The position numbers and the translations under genes were made by a program. DNA of 64,000 nucleotides from an uncultured Rhodospirillales bacterium. GTDB lineage: Bacteria; Pseudomonadota; Alphaproteobacteria; Rhodospirillales; JABHCV01. The DNA lies in contig CALKND010000007.1 of the NCBI GenBank assembly GCA_938092065.1, positions 62,001-126,000 of the forward strand, in the 5' to 3' direction. The notes under the pieces were generated by a model that saw nothing but the letters and a program-made list of their open reading frames with translations, was not told where the DNA came from and did no database searches. Below are positions 45,567 through 54,085 of the stretch, one piece after another. Position 1 is the first letter of the stretch; every line of letters starts with the position of its first letter.

Positions 45567-46118
45567 GTGAAATCCTTTATTCATGCTATCGAAAGCTTCA
45601 GCATCTGGATTGGACGCTCATTTGGCTGGTGTATTCTAATTTTGACCCTTTCGGTTGCTTATGAAGTTTTTGTACGCTACGTGCTGAATGCCCCGACTGT
45701 TTGGGCCTTTGATATGATGGTGCAAATGTACGGCGCGCTATTTCTTATGGCTGGACCATATGCACTGGCCCAAGACACACATGTCCGTGCCGACGTAATA
45801 TATCGTTTTCTGCAGCCATGCTGGCAAGGCCGCCTTGATTTACTTTTGTATATAATCTTCTTTTTTCCTGGAATGTTGGCTTTGTTTTGGTTCGGTTGGG
45901 AAATTGCCTCAGACTCTTGGCGCTATAAAGAAGTCAGTTGGAATAGCCCGGCACGAATTCAAATTTATTTTTTCAAGACACTGATCCCCATGGCTGGCGC
46001 CTTGTTTATTATTCAGGGTATTGCAGAGTGTATGCGCTGTTATCTGGCGATTAAAAATAATGCGTGGTTACCTCGCCTTGAGGATGCCCAGGAAACAGAG
46101 AATATTCTAAAAGGCTAG
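45567..46118 (+). CDS. TRAP transporter small permease (DctQ family)
   Basis: 183 residues with four hydrophobic segments. FGWCILILTLSVAYEVFVRYVLNAPTVWAFDMMVQMYGALFLMAGPYALAQDTHVRADVIYRFL is the DctQ signature (first helix, then the VRADV loop). It anchors and aids the large subunit. Start is a GTG with CAGGAGG eight bases upstream. Confidence 0.92.
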   Translation: MKSFIHAIESFSIWIGRSFGWCILILTLSVAYEVFVRYVLNAPTVWAFDMMVQMYGALFLMAGPYALAQDTHVRADVIYRFLQPCWQGRLDLLLYIIFFFPGMLALFWFGWEIASDSWRYKEVSWNSPARIQIYFFKTLIPMAGALFIIQGIAECMRCYLAIKNNAWLPRLEDAQETENILKG

Positions 46119-46192
46119 GTGGCCGAGAGTGGAACTTAATAATCCTTTTTGTTGCTAACTTTTTATTTGCCAAAGACGGAGCTTGTAGCCCG

Positions 46193-47560
46193 ATGACTAA
46201 TCCTGAAGTAGCAATTTTAATGTTATCTCTTTTTATTGTGATGGTGCTATTCGGGTTTCCCGTCGCTTTCACCTTACTGGCTATGGGTGTCGGCTTTGGC
46301 TATTACGCATACATGGATGCGGGCTCTATGCAAACCGTCGCAAGTGCCCTAAATAACAAGATTTTCTATCTGCTGAACCAAAACACCTATTCGGTGATGG
46401 AAAATGACACCTTAGTAGCAATTCCACTATTCCTGTTTATGGGCTACGTAGTTGAGCGCGCCAATATTGTTAACAAGCTATTCTACTCTCTGCAAATGGC
46501 TGCCCGAAATTTGCCAGGCTCCATGGCTATTGCTGCATTGATTACTTGTGCTGTGTTTTCAACAGCCAGCGGAATTGTGGGTGCAGTTGTCACTCTTATG
46601 GGTCTGCTTGCATTTCCAGCTATGGCAAAAGCCCATTACAACAAGAGTTTCGCATCAGGTGTGATTTGCGCTGGTGGTACACTTGGAATCTTAATTCCAC
46701 CCTCAATAATGCTGATTGTTTATGCGGCAATTGCTGAACTTTCTCCATTGCGCCTATACGCTGCTGCAGTATTACCAGGCTTACTACTCGCCGGGTCATA
46801 TATTGTTTACGTTATAATTCGTGTCTTAATTAACCCGTCCATTGCGCCTAAACCGCGCGAAGAAGACATCCCCCCCCGGCGGGTTGTGTACTGGCAACTA
46901 CTAACTTCATTCGTTCCCTTGACCGCACTTATAATGCTGGTTCTGGGTTCTATTTTAGGTGGCTTGGCAACACCTGCCGAAGCTGCAGCAATGGGCGCCC
47001 TGGGCGGACTTGTCTTGGCTGCCTTGTATCAATCTCTTAACTGGAAAATGCTGAAGGATTCAGTATATTTAACGGCCAAGGCAACGGCTATGGTTTGTTG
47101 GCTATTTGTCGGATCGTGGACATTTGCCTCCATATTCTCATACTTGGGTGGCCATGAAATAATTGAGCATTTCATTCTCGGCTTTAACTTAGCACCCTGG
47201 CAGTTTCTGGTCCTTGTACAGATGATTATTTTCCTTCTGGGCTGGCCATTGGAATGGTCTGAAATCCTCATAATTTTTGTTCCAATCTTCCTACCTATGC
47301 TGGATATTTTTGGCGTTAATCCTTATTTCTTTGCTATGTTGGTCGCGCTCAACTTGCAAACATCGTTTCTGACACCGCCCATGGCCATGTCTGCCTATTA
47401 TCTGAAGGGTGTGCTAGGCAACGCCATCGAATTAATGGATATTTTCAGAGGCATCATGCCTTATCTGATTATTGTTGTTGCGGCCATGGTACTAATGTAT
47501 CAGTTCCCTGGTATCGCCTTGTGGTTGCCTGACGTGCTATTCGGCAAGTACATCCCATGA
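46193..47560 (+). CDS. TRAP transporter large permease (DctM family)
   Basis: 455-residue ion-coupled transport subunit with about twelve membrane segments. Landmarks: MLSLFIVMVLFGFPVAFTLLAMGVGFGYYAYMD at the start, LVAIPLFLFMGYVVERANI, AALITCAVFSTASGIVGAVVTLMGLLAFPAM, GTLGILIPPSIMLIVYAAIAELSPLRLYAAAVLPGLLL, and GLATPAEAAAMGALGG. These fit the DctM subfamily that pairs with mannitol/chloroaromatic-type binding proteins. It starts 75 bases after dctQ and is followed at 30 bases by the small membrane-protein gene. Confidence 0.95.
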   Translation: MTNPEVAILMLSLFIVMVLFGFPVAFTLLAMGVGFGYYAYMDAGSMQTVASALNNKIFYLLNQNTYSVMENDTLVAIPLFLFMGYVVERANIVNKLFYSLQMAARNLPGSMAIAALITCAVFSTASGIVGAVVTLMGLLAFPAMAKAHYNKSFASGVICAGGTLGILIPPSIMLIVYAAIAELSPLRLYAAAVLPGLLLAGSYIVYVIIRVLINPSIAPKPREEDIPPRRVVYWQLLTSFVPLTALIMLVLGSILGGLATPAEAAAMGALGGLVLAALYQSLNWKMLKDSVYLTAKATAMVCWLFVGSWTFASIFSYLGGHEIIEHFILGFNLAPWQFLVLVQMIIFLLGWPLEWSEILIIFVPIFLPMLDIFGVNPYFFAMLVALNLQTSFLTPPMAMSAYYLKGVLGNAIELMDIFRGIMPYLIIVVAAMVLMYQFPGIALWLPDVLFGKYIP

Positions 47561-47590
47561 AATCAAAAAAGGTGGCGGAGTTCAAAAATT

Positions 47591-47788
47591 ATGTCTACTG
47601 AAAAGATAGAAATAATATCCGGGATAATTGCCTCAGTGCTAGTTACAGTATTTGTGCTAGGTCTGGCGGAAAGCATTAGTTCCGGTGCAGCTGGATTTTG
47701 GGGCGGGTTGCCGTTTTGGGGAATCTGTATTGTTGTCTTACCACTGGTCTTCTATGATCTATGGAATACTTGCTTTCGCAAGAAGTAA
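47591..47788 (+). CDS. Small membrane protein in TRAP operon (65 aa)
   Basis: 65 residues with two hydrophobic segments (IISGIIASVLVTVFVLGLAESI; GLPFWGICIVVLPLVFYDLWNT) and a basic C-terminus (RKK), so both ends probably face the cytoplasm. It has a GGCGGAG site 14 bases upstream and sits between dctM and the amidase with short gaps, which argues that it is expressed. It may be an accessory subunit of this transporter. Not a family I can name. Confidence 0.7.
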   Translation: MSTEKIEIISGIIASVLVTVFVLGLAESISSGAAGFWGGLPFWGICIVVLPLVFYDLWNTCFRKK

Positions 47789-47801
47789 GAGAGTTCCTTA
47801 A

Positions 47802-49127
47802 ATGGATTTATTTCAACTAACTGCCACCGAGGCAGCACGTAAAATACGTAAGGGTGAAATCACCTCTGAAGAACTCGTTAAAGCCTGCCTAAACAGGATT
47901 AAAGAGATTGATGACACCGTTCATGCATGGGTCCATCTGGATCCAAAATATGCACTAGAACAAGCCCGTATACTAGATAGCCAACGCAGCTCGGGTGGTC
48001 CAGTTGGACCGTTACATGGTATTCCCGTTGGCATCAAGGATATCTTCAACACTAAAAACCTGCCAACTGAAAACGGCACCATTATTGATACCGGTCGCCA
48101 ACCGCAAAAAAATTGCACGGTTGTTGATATGCTTATGGAAGCTGGTGCAATTATCATGGGCAAAACGGTGACTACAGAATTAGCCGTTTTTGCTCCTGGG
48201 AAAACCCTCAACCCCCATAATCCAAAACGTACACCAGGTGGGTCATCAAGCGGTTCCGCTGCTGCTGTATCAGCATTTATGGTACCACTTGCCATTGGCA
48301 CCCAGACAAATGGTTCAATGATCCGCCCTGCTTCCTATTGTGGAGTAATCGGCTTTAAGCCCACACATGGACTAATTCCACGCACAGGCGTACTTAAAAC
48401 GTCCTCACCACTGGACACAATCGGAACGTTTGCGCGTTCCCTCGAGGATATCGCCCTGATAAGCGAAACTCTCGTTGGTTATGATCCTGACGACAAATAT
48501 ACCAGTGCCCGCGCCCGACCAGCATTTAACGAGACGCTATTGATCGAACCTCCGATAACGCCCATGGTCGGCTTTGCCAAGACACACGTTTGGGACGAGG
48601 CAGATGATACAACCAAGCAAGCTTTTGAAGAGCTAGTAGGAGTTTTAGGTGATGACTGCAGAGATTTACCCCTATCTGGCCCTTTCAATAACTTAATCGA
48701 AATGCATAGCAATATCATGTATGCAGATCTTGCAATGAACTACGCAGATTATTACGAACGTGGCAAAAATCAGCTGAGCGATACCTTATGCCAGATGATT
48801 GAGTGCGGCCAAGAAATCAGCGCCGTAGATTATAATTGTGCAATTATTGGTCAAGAAACTCTGAACTCCGGTTTAAATGCCTGCTTTGAACACTACGATA
48901 TTATTATTACTCCGGCGGCAACGGGTGAGGCACCAGAGGGACTTGCAGGAACAGGAAGCCCTGTCTTCAACACACTAGCCACCTATTGTGGGGTACCATC
49001 AATTTCCCTACCTCTAATGGAAGGACCAAATGGATTACCCCTTGGCGTACAGGTGATCGGGCCACGCGGCGATGATGCAAGACTGCTAAGAAATGCTAAC
49101 TGGTTGATCAATCGAGTACAAGAATAG
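47802..49127 (+). CDS. Amidase (amidase signature family)
   Basis: 441 residues. The Ser-Ser-Lys triad is visible: Lys79 in HGIPVGIKDIF, the bridging Ser in PGGSSSGSAAAV (about 147-156), and the nucleophile Ser172 in GTQTNGSMIRPASYCG, a variant of the usual GTDTGGSIRxPA. It hydrolyses a carboxamide to acid and ammonia. GatA is less likely: no gatB/gatC is nearby, and the gene is in a catabolic operon 13 bases after the small membrane protein. Its substrate is probably what the TRAP system imports. Confidence 0.92.
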   Translation: MDLFQLTATEAARKIRKGEITSEELVKACLNRIKEIDDTVHAWVHLDPKYALEQARILDSQRSSGGPVGPLHGIPVGIKDIFNTKNLPTENGTIIDTGRQPQKNCTVVDMLMEAGAIIMGKTVTTELAVFAPGKTLNPHNPKRTPGGSSSGSAAAVSAFMVPLAIGTQTNGSMIRPASYCGVIGFKPTHGLIPRTGVLKTSSPLDTIGTFARSLEDIALISETLVGYDPDDKYTSARARPAFNETLLIEPPITPMVGFAKTHVWDEADDTTKQAFEELVGVLGDDCRDLPLSGPFNNLIEMHSNIMYADLAMNYADYYERGKNQLSDTLCQMIECGQEISAVDYNCAIIGQETLNSGLNACFEHYDIIITPAATGEAPEGLAGTGSPVFNTLATYCGVPSISLPLMEGPNGLPLGVQVIGPRGDDARLLRNANWLINRVQE

Positions 49128-49170
49128 CCCCTTTGCTGCAAGATATACAGTTTCTTCAACAATTCAGCAC

Positions 49171-50094
49171 TTAATTCCTTGCTAGTGGATGAGCTTCATC
49201 TAGAAGTTGGCGCAGACGTTCTTGCATAACATGAGTATAAATTTGAGTTGTCGCAATGTCAGTATGCCCAAGCATTTGTTGCAAAGAACGTAGGTCTGCG
49301 CCATGGGCAAGCAAATGACTAGCAAAAGAATGGCGGAGTACGTGAGGCGAAACTCGACGTGGGTCAAGCCCTGACTCAACAGCCAACTCTTTCATAAGTT
49401 GGCCAAATCTTGCCCGCGTCAGGTACCCCTGTTTGGCGCGAGAAGGAAACAACCATGCCGCACCTGCTTTTTGGTGGCCTCTTGGTATAAAACTATTTCG
49501 AACTTCTTTATACGTGTTAATGGCATCACTAGCTGGCTCACTAAGCGGTAACATACGTTCCTTACCACCCTTACCCTTGACTATTAGAATGCGACCATCC
49601 CTACTTATTGCGGAAAGTGGCAAGCCAACAAGCTCAGAGGCCCTCAACCCAGTTGCATACAAGATTTCAACCAAAGCAACCAGCCTCAAACCTTCACTAC
49701 CGTGTCTCTGTTCGGCCGTTTTAAGCAACTTTTCAACTTCATCCTCGCTTAAATGTTTTGGTAATGGACGTCTCAGCCTTGGACTATCAATAGAACTAGA
49801 GGGGTTGTCGCCTCGTACACCTTCTGCGTGAAGGAAACGAAAAAATTGCCTTAGTGCAGACAAACGCCGGGCGCTAGTGGAAGAAGCCATTCCAGCATTA
49901 GAGAGTTTTTTTACATAACTACGAATTAGGGTGCTGTCGGCTTTTTCAATTAAGCGTTTGCGAGCTGCACAAAACACTTGAAAACCATTTAAGTCCCGGC
50001 GATAAGACTCAATTGTATTTACCGCAGCACCACGTTCAACTGTAAGCATCTCTAGAAACATTTCAACGTGAATGGACAGCTTGTTCCTATCCAA
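49171..50094 (-). CDS. xerD: Site-specific tyrosine recombinase XerD
   Basis: 307 residues. With XerC it resolves chromosome dimers at dif. The core-binding domain (FLEMLTVERGAAVNTIESYRRDLNGFQVFC) is followed by the catalytic domain with Arg in YATGLRASEL, Lys in KGKGGKERMLP, HVLRHSFASHLL (His-x-x-Arg), His in LGHTDIATTQIYTHV, and the Tyr nucleophile in that last segment. The start is a TTG three bases after the stop of the upstream secreted repeat-protein gene. Confidence 0.95.
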   Translation of the reverse strand: MDRNKLSIHVEMFLEMLTVERGAAVNTIESYRRDLNGFQVFCAARKRLIEKADSTLIRSYVKKLSNAGMASSTSARRLSALRQFFRFLHAEGVRGDNPSSSIDSPRLRRPLPKHLSEDEVEKLLKTAEQRHGSEGLRLVALVEILYATGLRASELVGLPLSAISRDGRILIVKGKGGKERMLPLSEPASDAINTYKEVRNSFIPRGHQKAGAAWLFPSRAKQGYLTRARFGQLMKELAVESGLDPRRVSPHVLRHSFASHLLAHGADLRSLQQMLGHTDIATTQIYTHVMQERLRQLLDEAHPLARN

Positions 50095-50097
50095 CTG

Positions 50098-52023
50098 CTA
50101 TAAGCCTGCCGCTACAGCAGCTTCAAGCGCAAGCGCACGTACTTCTTTATCTAGGCCTGCAACTTTCAGACTATCCATAATTTTCCTCAATACGATGGGT
50201 GCGGCTTGACCAGGACCACCCTCACCAAGTGCAATTAGGGACAACATTACTATTTCGCCAATACGAGGTGGTAAAGAAGACTTACGGATGGTGGTTGTAG
50301 TTTCAGAGACAACCTGTTGAGTTTGCACCTCATATGAGGCTGTGTCTTGAGCTGCCGAGGAAGCTTCTTCCAAGGATGCTTTCTGAGAAAATCTTATCGC
50401 CTTGGTGGCTTCGTTTAAGCTGTGCCACAAAGCAGAGTTCGGCATCGCTATAGTGTTTCGTTGTGGCCCTTCCAACAGTGCATCCCAAGATTCACGAGAT
50501 ACATCGTCTCCAAGGGCGTCAAGTAGGCTGTATAGCAGTGCAGCCTTATCACTGGCGCCATCATCTGTTCTAGCCTGCTCCCACCAATTAGAAAGGTGGG
50601 TTGGGCTCCAGTCAGAAATTTGTGAATAACCAGCAAGACGAGCTATTGGCAATAAAGCCGTAAGAGCCTCTGCGGATTCTTGATTATGTTGAGCGCTGAT
50701 GCGCAACAATGAGAACCAGGGAATAGCTGAAGCGGATTCCCCACCAGAGAGAAATGCCCGAATGACCTCTGGTGCAAACCAAGCAAGCTCAGCATTAGGT
50801 GGTATGCGTTTTAAGACAGGCATGAAAACCCGCACAATAGAAATATAACGTCCACCCTCTCGTCCCAAGGAAAGAGCCTTTGCGGCAGCTTCTGCTTGCG
50901 CTGTGGGGACAGTCTGAATTAAGGAGGTCCTATATAGCAATGCCCTGCTTAAAGGACCACTTTCAGCCTCCGCCTTTGACAGAGGATTGACAAGGTCTTG
51001 ATCACTAAAGGAAACGCTTGTGTAGAGCTGGCGTAGTGTGTCTACTTCCAGTGCACCAGCAATTTCAGCACGCTCAGCGGCTTCGAGGCGAACTTCAACA
51101 GATGCATTGGGACTTATGGCAATGGTTCTAAGCACGCCAGGGTGGCTTGAGGCAACAACATCACTAGGCAATTGTGTCTTGGTCACTCTTGCAATGGATA
51201 AATGCATTGGTGTCGGATTAGGCAGATTTTCAATTTTCGTCGGGTTACCAGCTAGGGTCTCAACTAGGGAATAAAAAGCTTCATCCTCATCTCCAACATC
51301 CTGCAACAACGCAACACCCAACGCTGCTTTGTCATGCTCACCTGCAAGAGCTTGACAAAAAATAAACGCCTTCTGCCAATAGGCGCTACTTTCAATACTT
51401 ATTTGTCGAGCCGCTAGGGAACAAGCGCGGGCATTGTCATTTGCTAAAAACCGGGCATCAGCTTCATAGCGAACCAACTGATTAATTTGTGACCGCCCCG
51501 GTGTTGCATCAAGCAATTGGTTGACGCTAGCGGTGTCACCCATGCTGGATAATAATCCAACACGACGAGCAATATAGCTACCATCACCAGCCATACCCTC
51601 AGGCAAAGTCGCGGTACTAAGCAACAAGCGTCGCATCAGATCTCGCATCGCCTTTGATTTGTTGTTAACTGGAAGCAGTCTAATCATGGTCGCCAGCATA
51701 CGTTGAGATGTGCCATCCCACATTCCGACACCAAAGCCGCCCTCCTGTGCGCTCAACACACCTGCGGTGTCAGGGTTAATTGTTTGCAAAGTGTTAACCT
51801 GTATGGATGTGTCGAGGCTATCAGTAACCACCGTTTCGGGTATTTTTTGTTCCATGACAGGCAGTGTGACAGTACTTTGTTCTCCTGGGCGTAAATTTGG
51901 CTGTGGGGCCAACCGAACAGGTCCACTTTGTGCTTCAACCAGTTTCAAGGGAATGCAAAATAACATGGCAGCAATGGTTAGTGTCTTTAAGATAGTTGTT
52001 TTACTAACGTGGGAAACGGTCAT
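50098..52023 (-). CDS. Large secreted helical-repeat protein, conserved next to xerD
   Basis: 641 residues. Signal peptide (KTTILKTLTIAAMLFCIPLKLVEA, cleavage near 31), a Pro-rich spacer, then mostly amphipathic helices with a TPR/Sel1-like feel (SKAMRDLMRRLLLSTATLPEG; RRVGLLSSMGDTASVNQLLDATP; ACSLAARQ; KAFIFCQALAGEHDKAALGVALL; VRLEAAERAEIAGALEVDTLRQLY). Homologues are often misnamed 'antifreeze glycopeptide' in Rhodospirillales. Probably periplasmic; role unknown. It overlaps the 46-residue membrane-protein gene by 20 bases and is followed at three bases by xerD. Confidence 0.8.
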   Translation of the reverse strand: MTVSHVSKTTILKTLTIAAMLFCIPLKLVEAQSGPVRLAPQPNLRPGEQSTVTLPVMEQKIPETVVTDSLDTSIQVNTLQTINPDTAGVLSAQEGGFGVGMWDGTSQRMLATMIRLLPVNNKSKAMRDLMRRLLLSTATLPEGMAGDGSYIARRVGLLSSMGDTASVNQLLDATPGRSQINQLVRYEADARFLANDNARACSLAARQISIESSAYWQKAFIFCQALAGEHDKAALGVALLQDVGDEDEAFYSLVETLAGNPTKIENLPNPTPMHLSIARVTKTQLPSDVVASSHPGVLRTIAISPNASVEVRLEAAERAEIAGALEVDTLRQLYTSVSFSDQDLVNPLSKAEAESGPLSRALLYRTSLIQTVPTAQAEAAAKALSLGREGGRYISIVRVFMPVLKRIPPNAELAWFAPEVIRAFLSGGESASAIPWFSLLRISAQHNQESAEALTALLPIARLAGYSQISDWSPTHLSNWWEQARTDDGASDKAALLYSLLDALGDDVSRESWDALLEGPQRNTIAMPNSALWHSLNEATKAIRFSQKASLEEASSAAQDTASYEVQTQQVVSETTTTIRKSSLPPRIGEIVMLSLIALGEGGPGQAAPIVLRKIMDSLKVAGLDKEVRALALEAAVAAGL

Positions 52024-52144
52024 CTGGCAGTACTTCTTCTTTTATGTTTAAATGCGATGGAATATCCCAGGTAGCTAAGAATGCCACTCCCCCAACGATA
52101 ATGGCAACAACCACAAAGAAAACTATTCGTGAGATATTTTTCAT
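52004..52144 (-). CDS. Very small membrane protein (46 aa), upstream of the secreted repeat protein
   Basis: 46 residues from an ATG at 52144: one membrane helix (ISRIVFFVVVAIIVGGVAFLATW), then a short polar tail DIPSHLNIKEEVLPDDRFPR. The ending I(P)DDRFPR is a pattern I associate with a tiny protein at this position in other Rhodospirillales. RC of the 20 bases before the start contains AAGGAT as a possible ribosome site. It overlaps the next gene by 20 bases in another frame and probably forms an operon with it and xerD. The membrane helix can act as an anchor; function unknown. Confidence 0.7.
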   Translation of the reverse strand: MKNISRIVFFVVVAIIVGGVAFLATWDIPSHLNIKEEVLPDDRFPR

Positions 52145-52348
52145 ATTGATCCTTGTAGCCGCTAAAGCCCCTTTAGGTCACTAGGCTTTGCAAAAAAAAT
52201 GATTCTAACACTTAAAAAATTTCAAGTATCTTTATGTCTTGTGAGTTTATGATAATTTTTAATTGTGGCAACATATAGGTACTCTCTCTTTTAAAAAACT
52301 CAAACAATGCGCAATATGACAATTCAGAAATTTAATGGAATATTAACA

Positions 52349-52927
52349 ATGGCTGACAGGGCTACACAACAAAAAGACCTTAGAATCAGCAAATCTTTAG
52401 TCTTTGTAGGGCTAATGGGTGCCGGCAAAAGCAGAATAGGTAGAGACCTAGCCACAAAAATTGGATTTTCTTTCGTTGACACAGACGATGAAATCGTCAA
52501 TGCCGCAGGATGCTCTATATCCGATATATTCGAGCACTATGGCGAGGAGGCCTTTCGTGATCTTGAGGAAAAGGTAATATCCCGTCTATTGACTAGTAAA
52601 GTACAAATAATCGCCACTGGTGGCGGTGCTTTTATGAATCCGCAAATTAGAAAAATAATTAGCGAACATGGAATTTCAGTCTGGCTAAAAGCTGGACTGA
52701 ACGTACTAGTAGAACGTACCACACGACGAAAAGGTCGCCCTCTTCTTGAACATGGAGACCCGGCAACGATCTTAAAGGGACTAATGAACGAACGCTATCC
52801 AGTGTATGGTGAAGCCGATATTATTGTCGACACGCAAGATATTCCCATTGATGATACCGTTAATGCCACTGCCGACGCCCTTGCAGCCTACATTGATAAG
52901 CAACTGGAAATTAAATATGATGAGTGA
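52349..52927 (+). CDS. aroK: Shikimate kinase
   Basis: 192 residues. Phosphorylates shikimate in aromatic amino-acid synthesis. P-loop GLMGAGKSRIGRDLA (about 21-35), the DTDDEI motif for Mg and shikimate, GEEAFRDLEE, ATGGGAF, and the lid Arg segment RTTRRKGRPLL are all present. Start at the ATG at 52349 (GGA nine bases upstream); the frame runs back to 52307, but no site supports it. It overlaps aroB by eight bases, as in many alphaproteobacteria. Confidence 0.96.
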   Translation: MADRATQQKDLRISKSLVFVGLMGAGKSRIGRDLATKIGFSFVDTDDEIVNAAGCSISDIFEHYGEEAFRDLEEKVISRLLTSKVQIIATGGGAFMNPQIRKIISEHGISVWLKAGLNVLVERTTRRKGRPLLEHGDPATILKGLMNERYPVYGEADIIVDTQDIPIDDTVNATADALAAYIDKQLEIKYDE

Positions 52928-54062
52928 ATATTCCACTTCAGCAACCAGTACAGAAAGACAGCTACGTGTTGAACTTGGCGACCGCTCATACAACATCATG
53001 GTAGGTCGGAAACTCATGGATCAGGCAGGCAGCCTGATTAGTCCCTTAATGACAGGACACAAAGCGGTGATTGTTAGTGACTGCAACGTCGCACCAATAT
53101 ATCTGGCTAAACTTGAGGCCTCGTTGAGTAGGGCAGGAATAGAACACTCGACGGTGACCTTGGCAGCTGGTGAAAAAACAAAAAGCTTTGAGCACCTTCA
53201 GGCTTTAAGTGATAAGCTTTATCAAAAAGGTGTGGATAGACAGACAGTTTTGATTGCACTAGGCGGTGGAGTGATTGGCGATCTTTCTGGGTTTTGCGCT
53301 GCTATTACTATGCGCGGTATTGGGTACATACAAATCCCAACCACCCTACTATCACAAGTAGACAGCTCCGTCGGAGGCAAAACTGGAATCAACACATCTT
53401 ACGGGAAAAATTTGATAGGAGCTTTTCACCAACCACGTTTAGTTCTAGCAGATTTGGATTGTCTTGATAGTTTACCACGTCGGCAACTTCTTGCTGGATA
53501 TGCTGAAATAGTAAAATACGGACTAATTAAAGATGCAGAATTTTTTTTATGGCTCGAAGAAAATGCCACCTATCTTCTTGAAGGAGACAAAGCTCTTCAG
53601 GCCCATGCAATCTTGAAAAGCTGCGCCAGTAAGGCCAGTATTGTCGCACAAGATGAATGTGAAAACGGGGTTAGAGCCTTGCTCAATCTTGGCCACACCT
53701 TTGCCCATGCTCTTGAGGCAGAAGTCGGTTACAGCGATAGACTTCTGCACGGTGAAGCTGTTTCCATTGGCATGGTCATGGCTTTTGACCTCTCACATCG
53801 ACTAGGCCTTTGCCAAAAGGCTGATGCTAACCGTGTTAGAAATCATTTGGATAGCATCGGCTTGCCTACGAATCTTGTGGGAATAGCTGATAACACCTGG
53901 ACACCAGATCGACTGGTAAGACAAATGGGTCTGGACAAAAAAGCCGAGGCTGGATCCATAATTTTTATTCTTGCACGTGCTATCGGATCATCCTTCATCT
54001 CCAGGGATGTAAATCCAACAGAATTACAGGATTTTTTGGCTGACACCCTGTCAGCTGCATAA
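52920..54062 (+). CDS. aroB: 3-dehydroquinate synthase
   Basis: 380 residues. NAD-dependent, zinc-containing enzyme that converts DAHP to 3-dehydroquinate. Landmarks: GEKTKSFEHLQALSDKL, ALGGGVIGDLSGFCAAITMRGI (NAD site), IPTTLLSQVDSSVGGKTGIN, GYAEIVKYGLI (Glu ligand), NLGHTFAHALE and LHGEAVSIGMVMA (His ligands). The frame extends upstream into aroK; the ATG at 52920 (MSEYSTS) was chosen and overlaps aroK by eight bases. The CorC-like gene follows 23 bases later. Confidence 0.97.
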   Translation: MSEYSTSATSTERQLRVELGDRSYNIMVGRKLMDQAGSLISPLMTGHKAVIVSDCNVAPIYLAKLEASLSRAGIEHSTVTLAAGEKTKSFEHLQALSDKLYQKGVDRQTVLIALGGGVIGDLSGFCAAITMRGIGYIQIPTTLLSQVDSSVGGKTGINTSYGKNLIGAFHQPRLVLADLDCLDSLPRRQLLAGYAEIVKYGLIKDAEFFLWLEENATYLLEGDKALQAHAILKSCASKASIVAQDECENGVRALLNLGHTFAHALEAEVGYSDRLLHGEAVSIGMVMAFDLSHRLGLCQKADANRVRNHLDSIGLPTNLVGIADNTWTPDRLVRQMGLDKKAEAGSIIFILARAIGSSFISRDVNPTELQDFLADTLSAA

Positions 54063-54085
54063 CGTTAAATGATAGAGAAACAATT

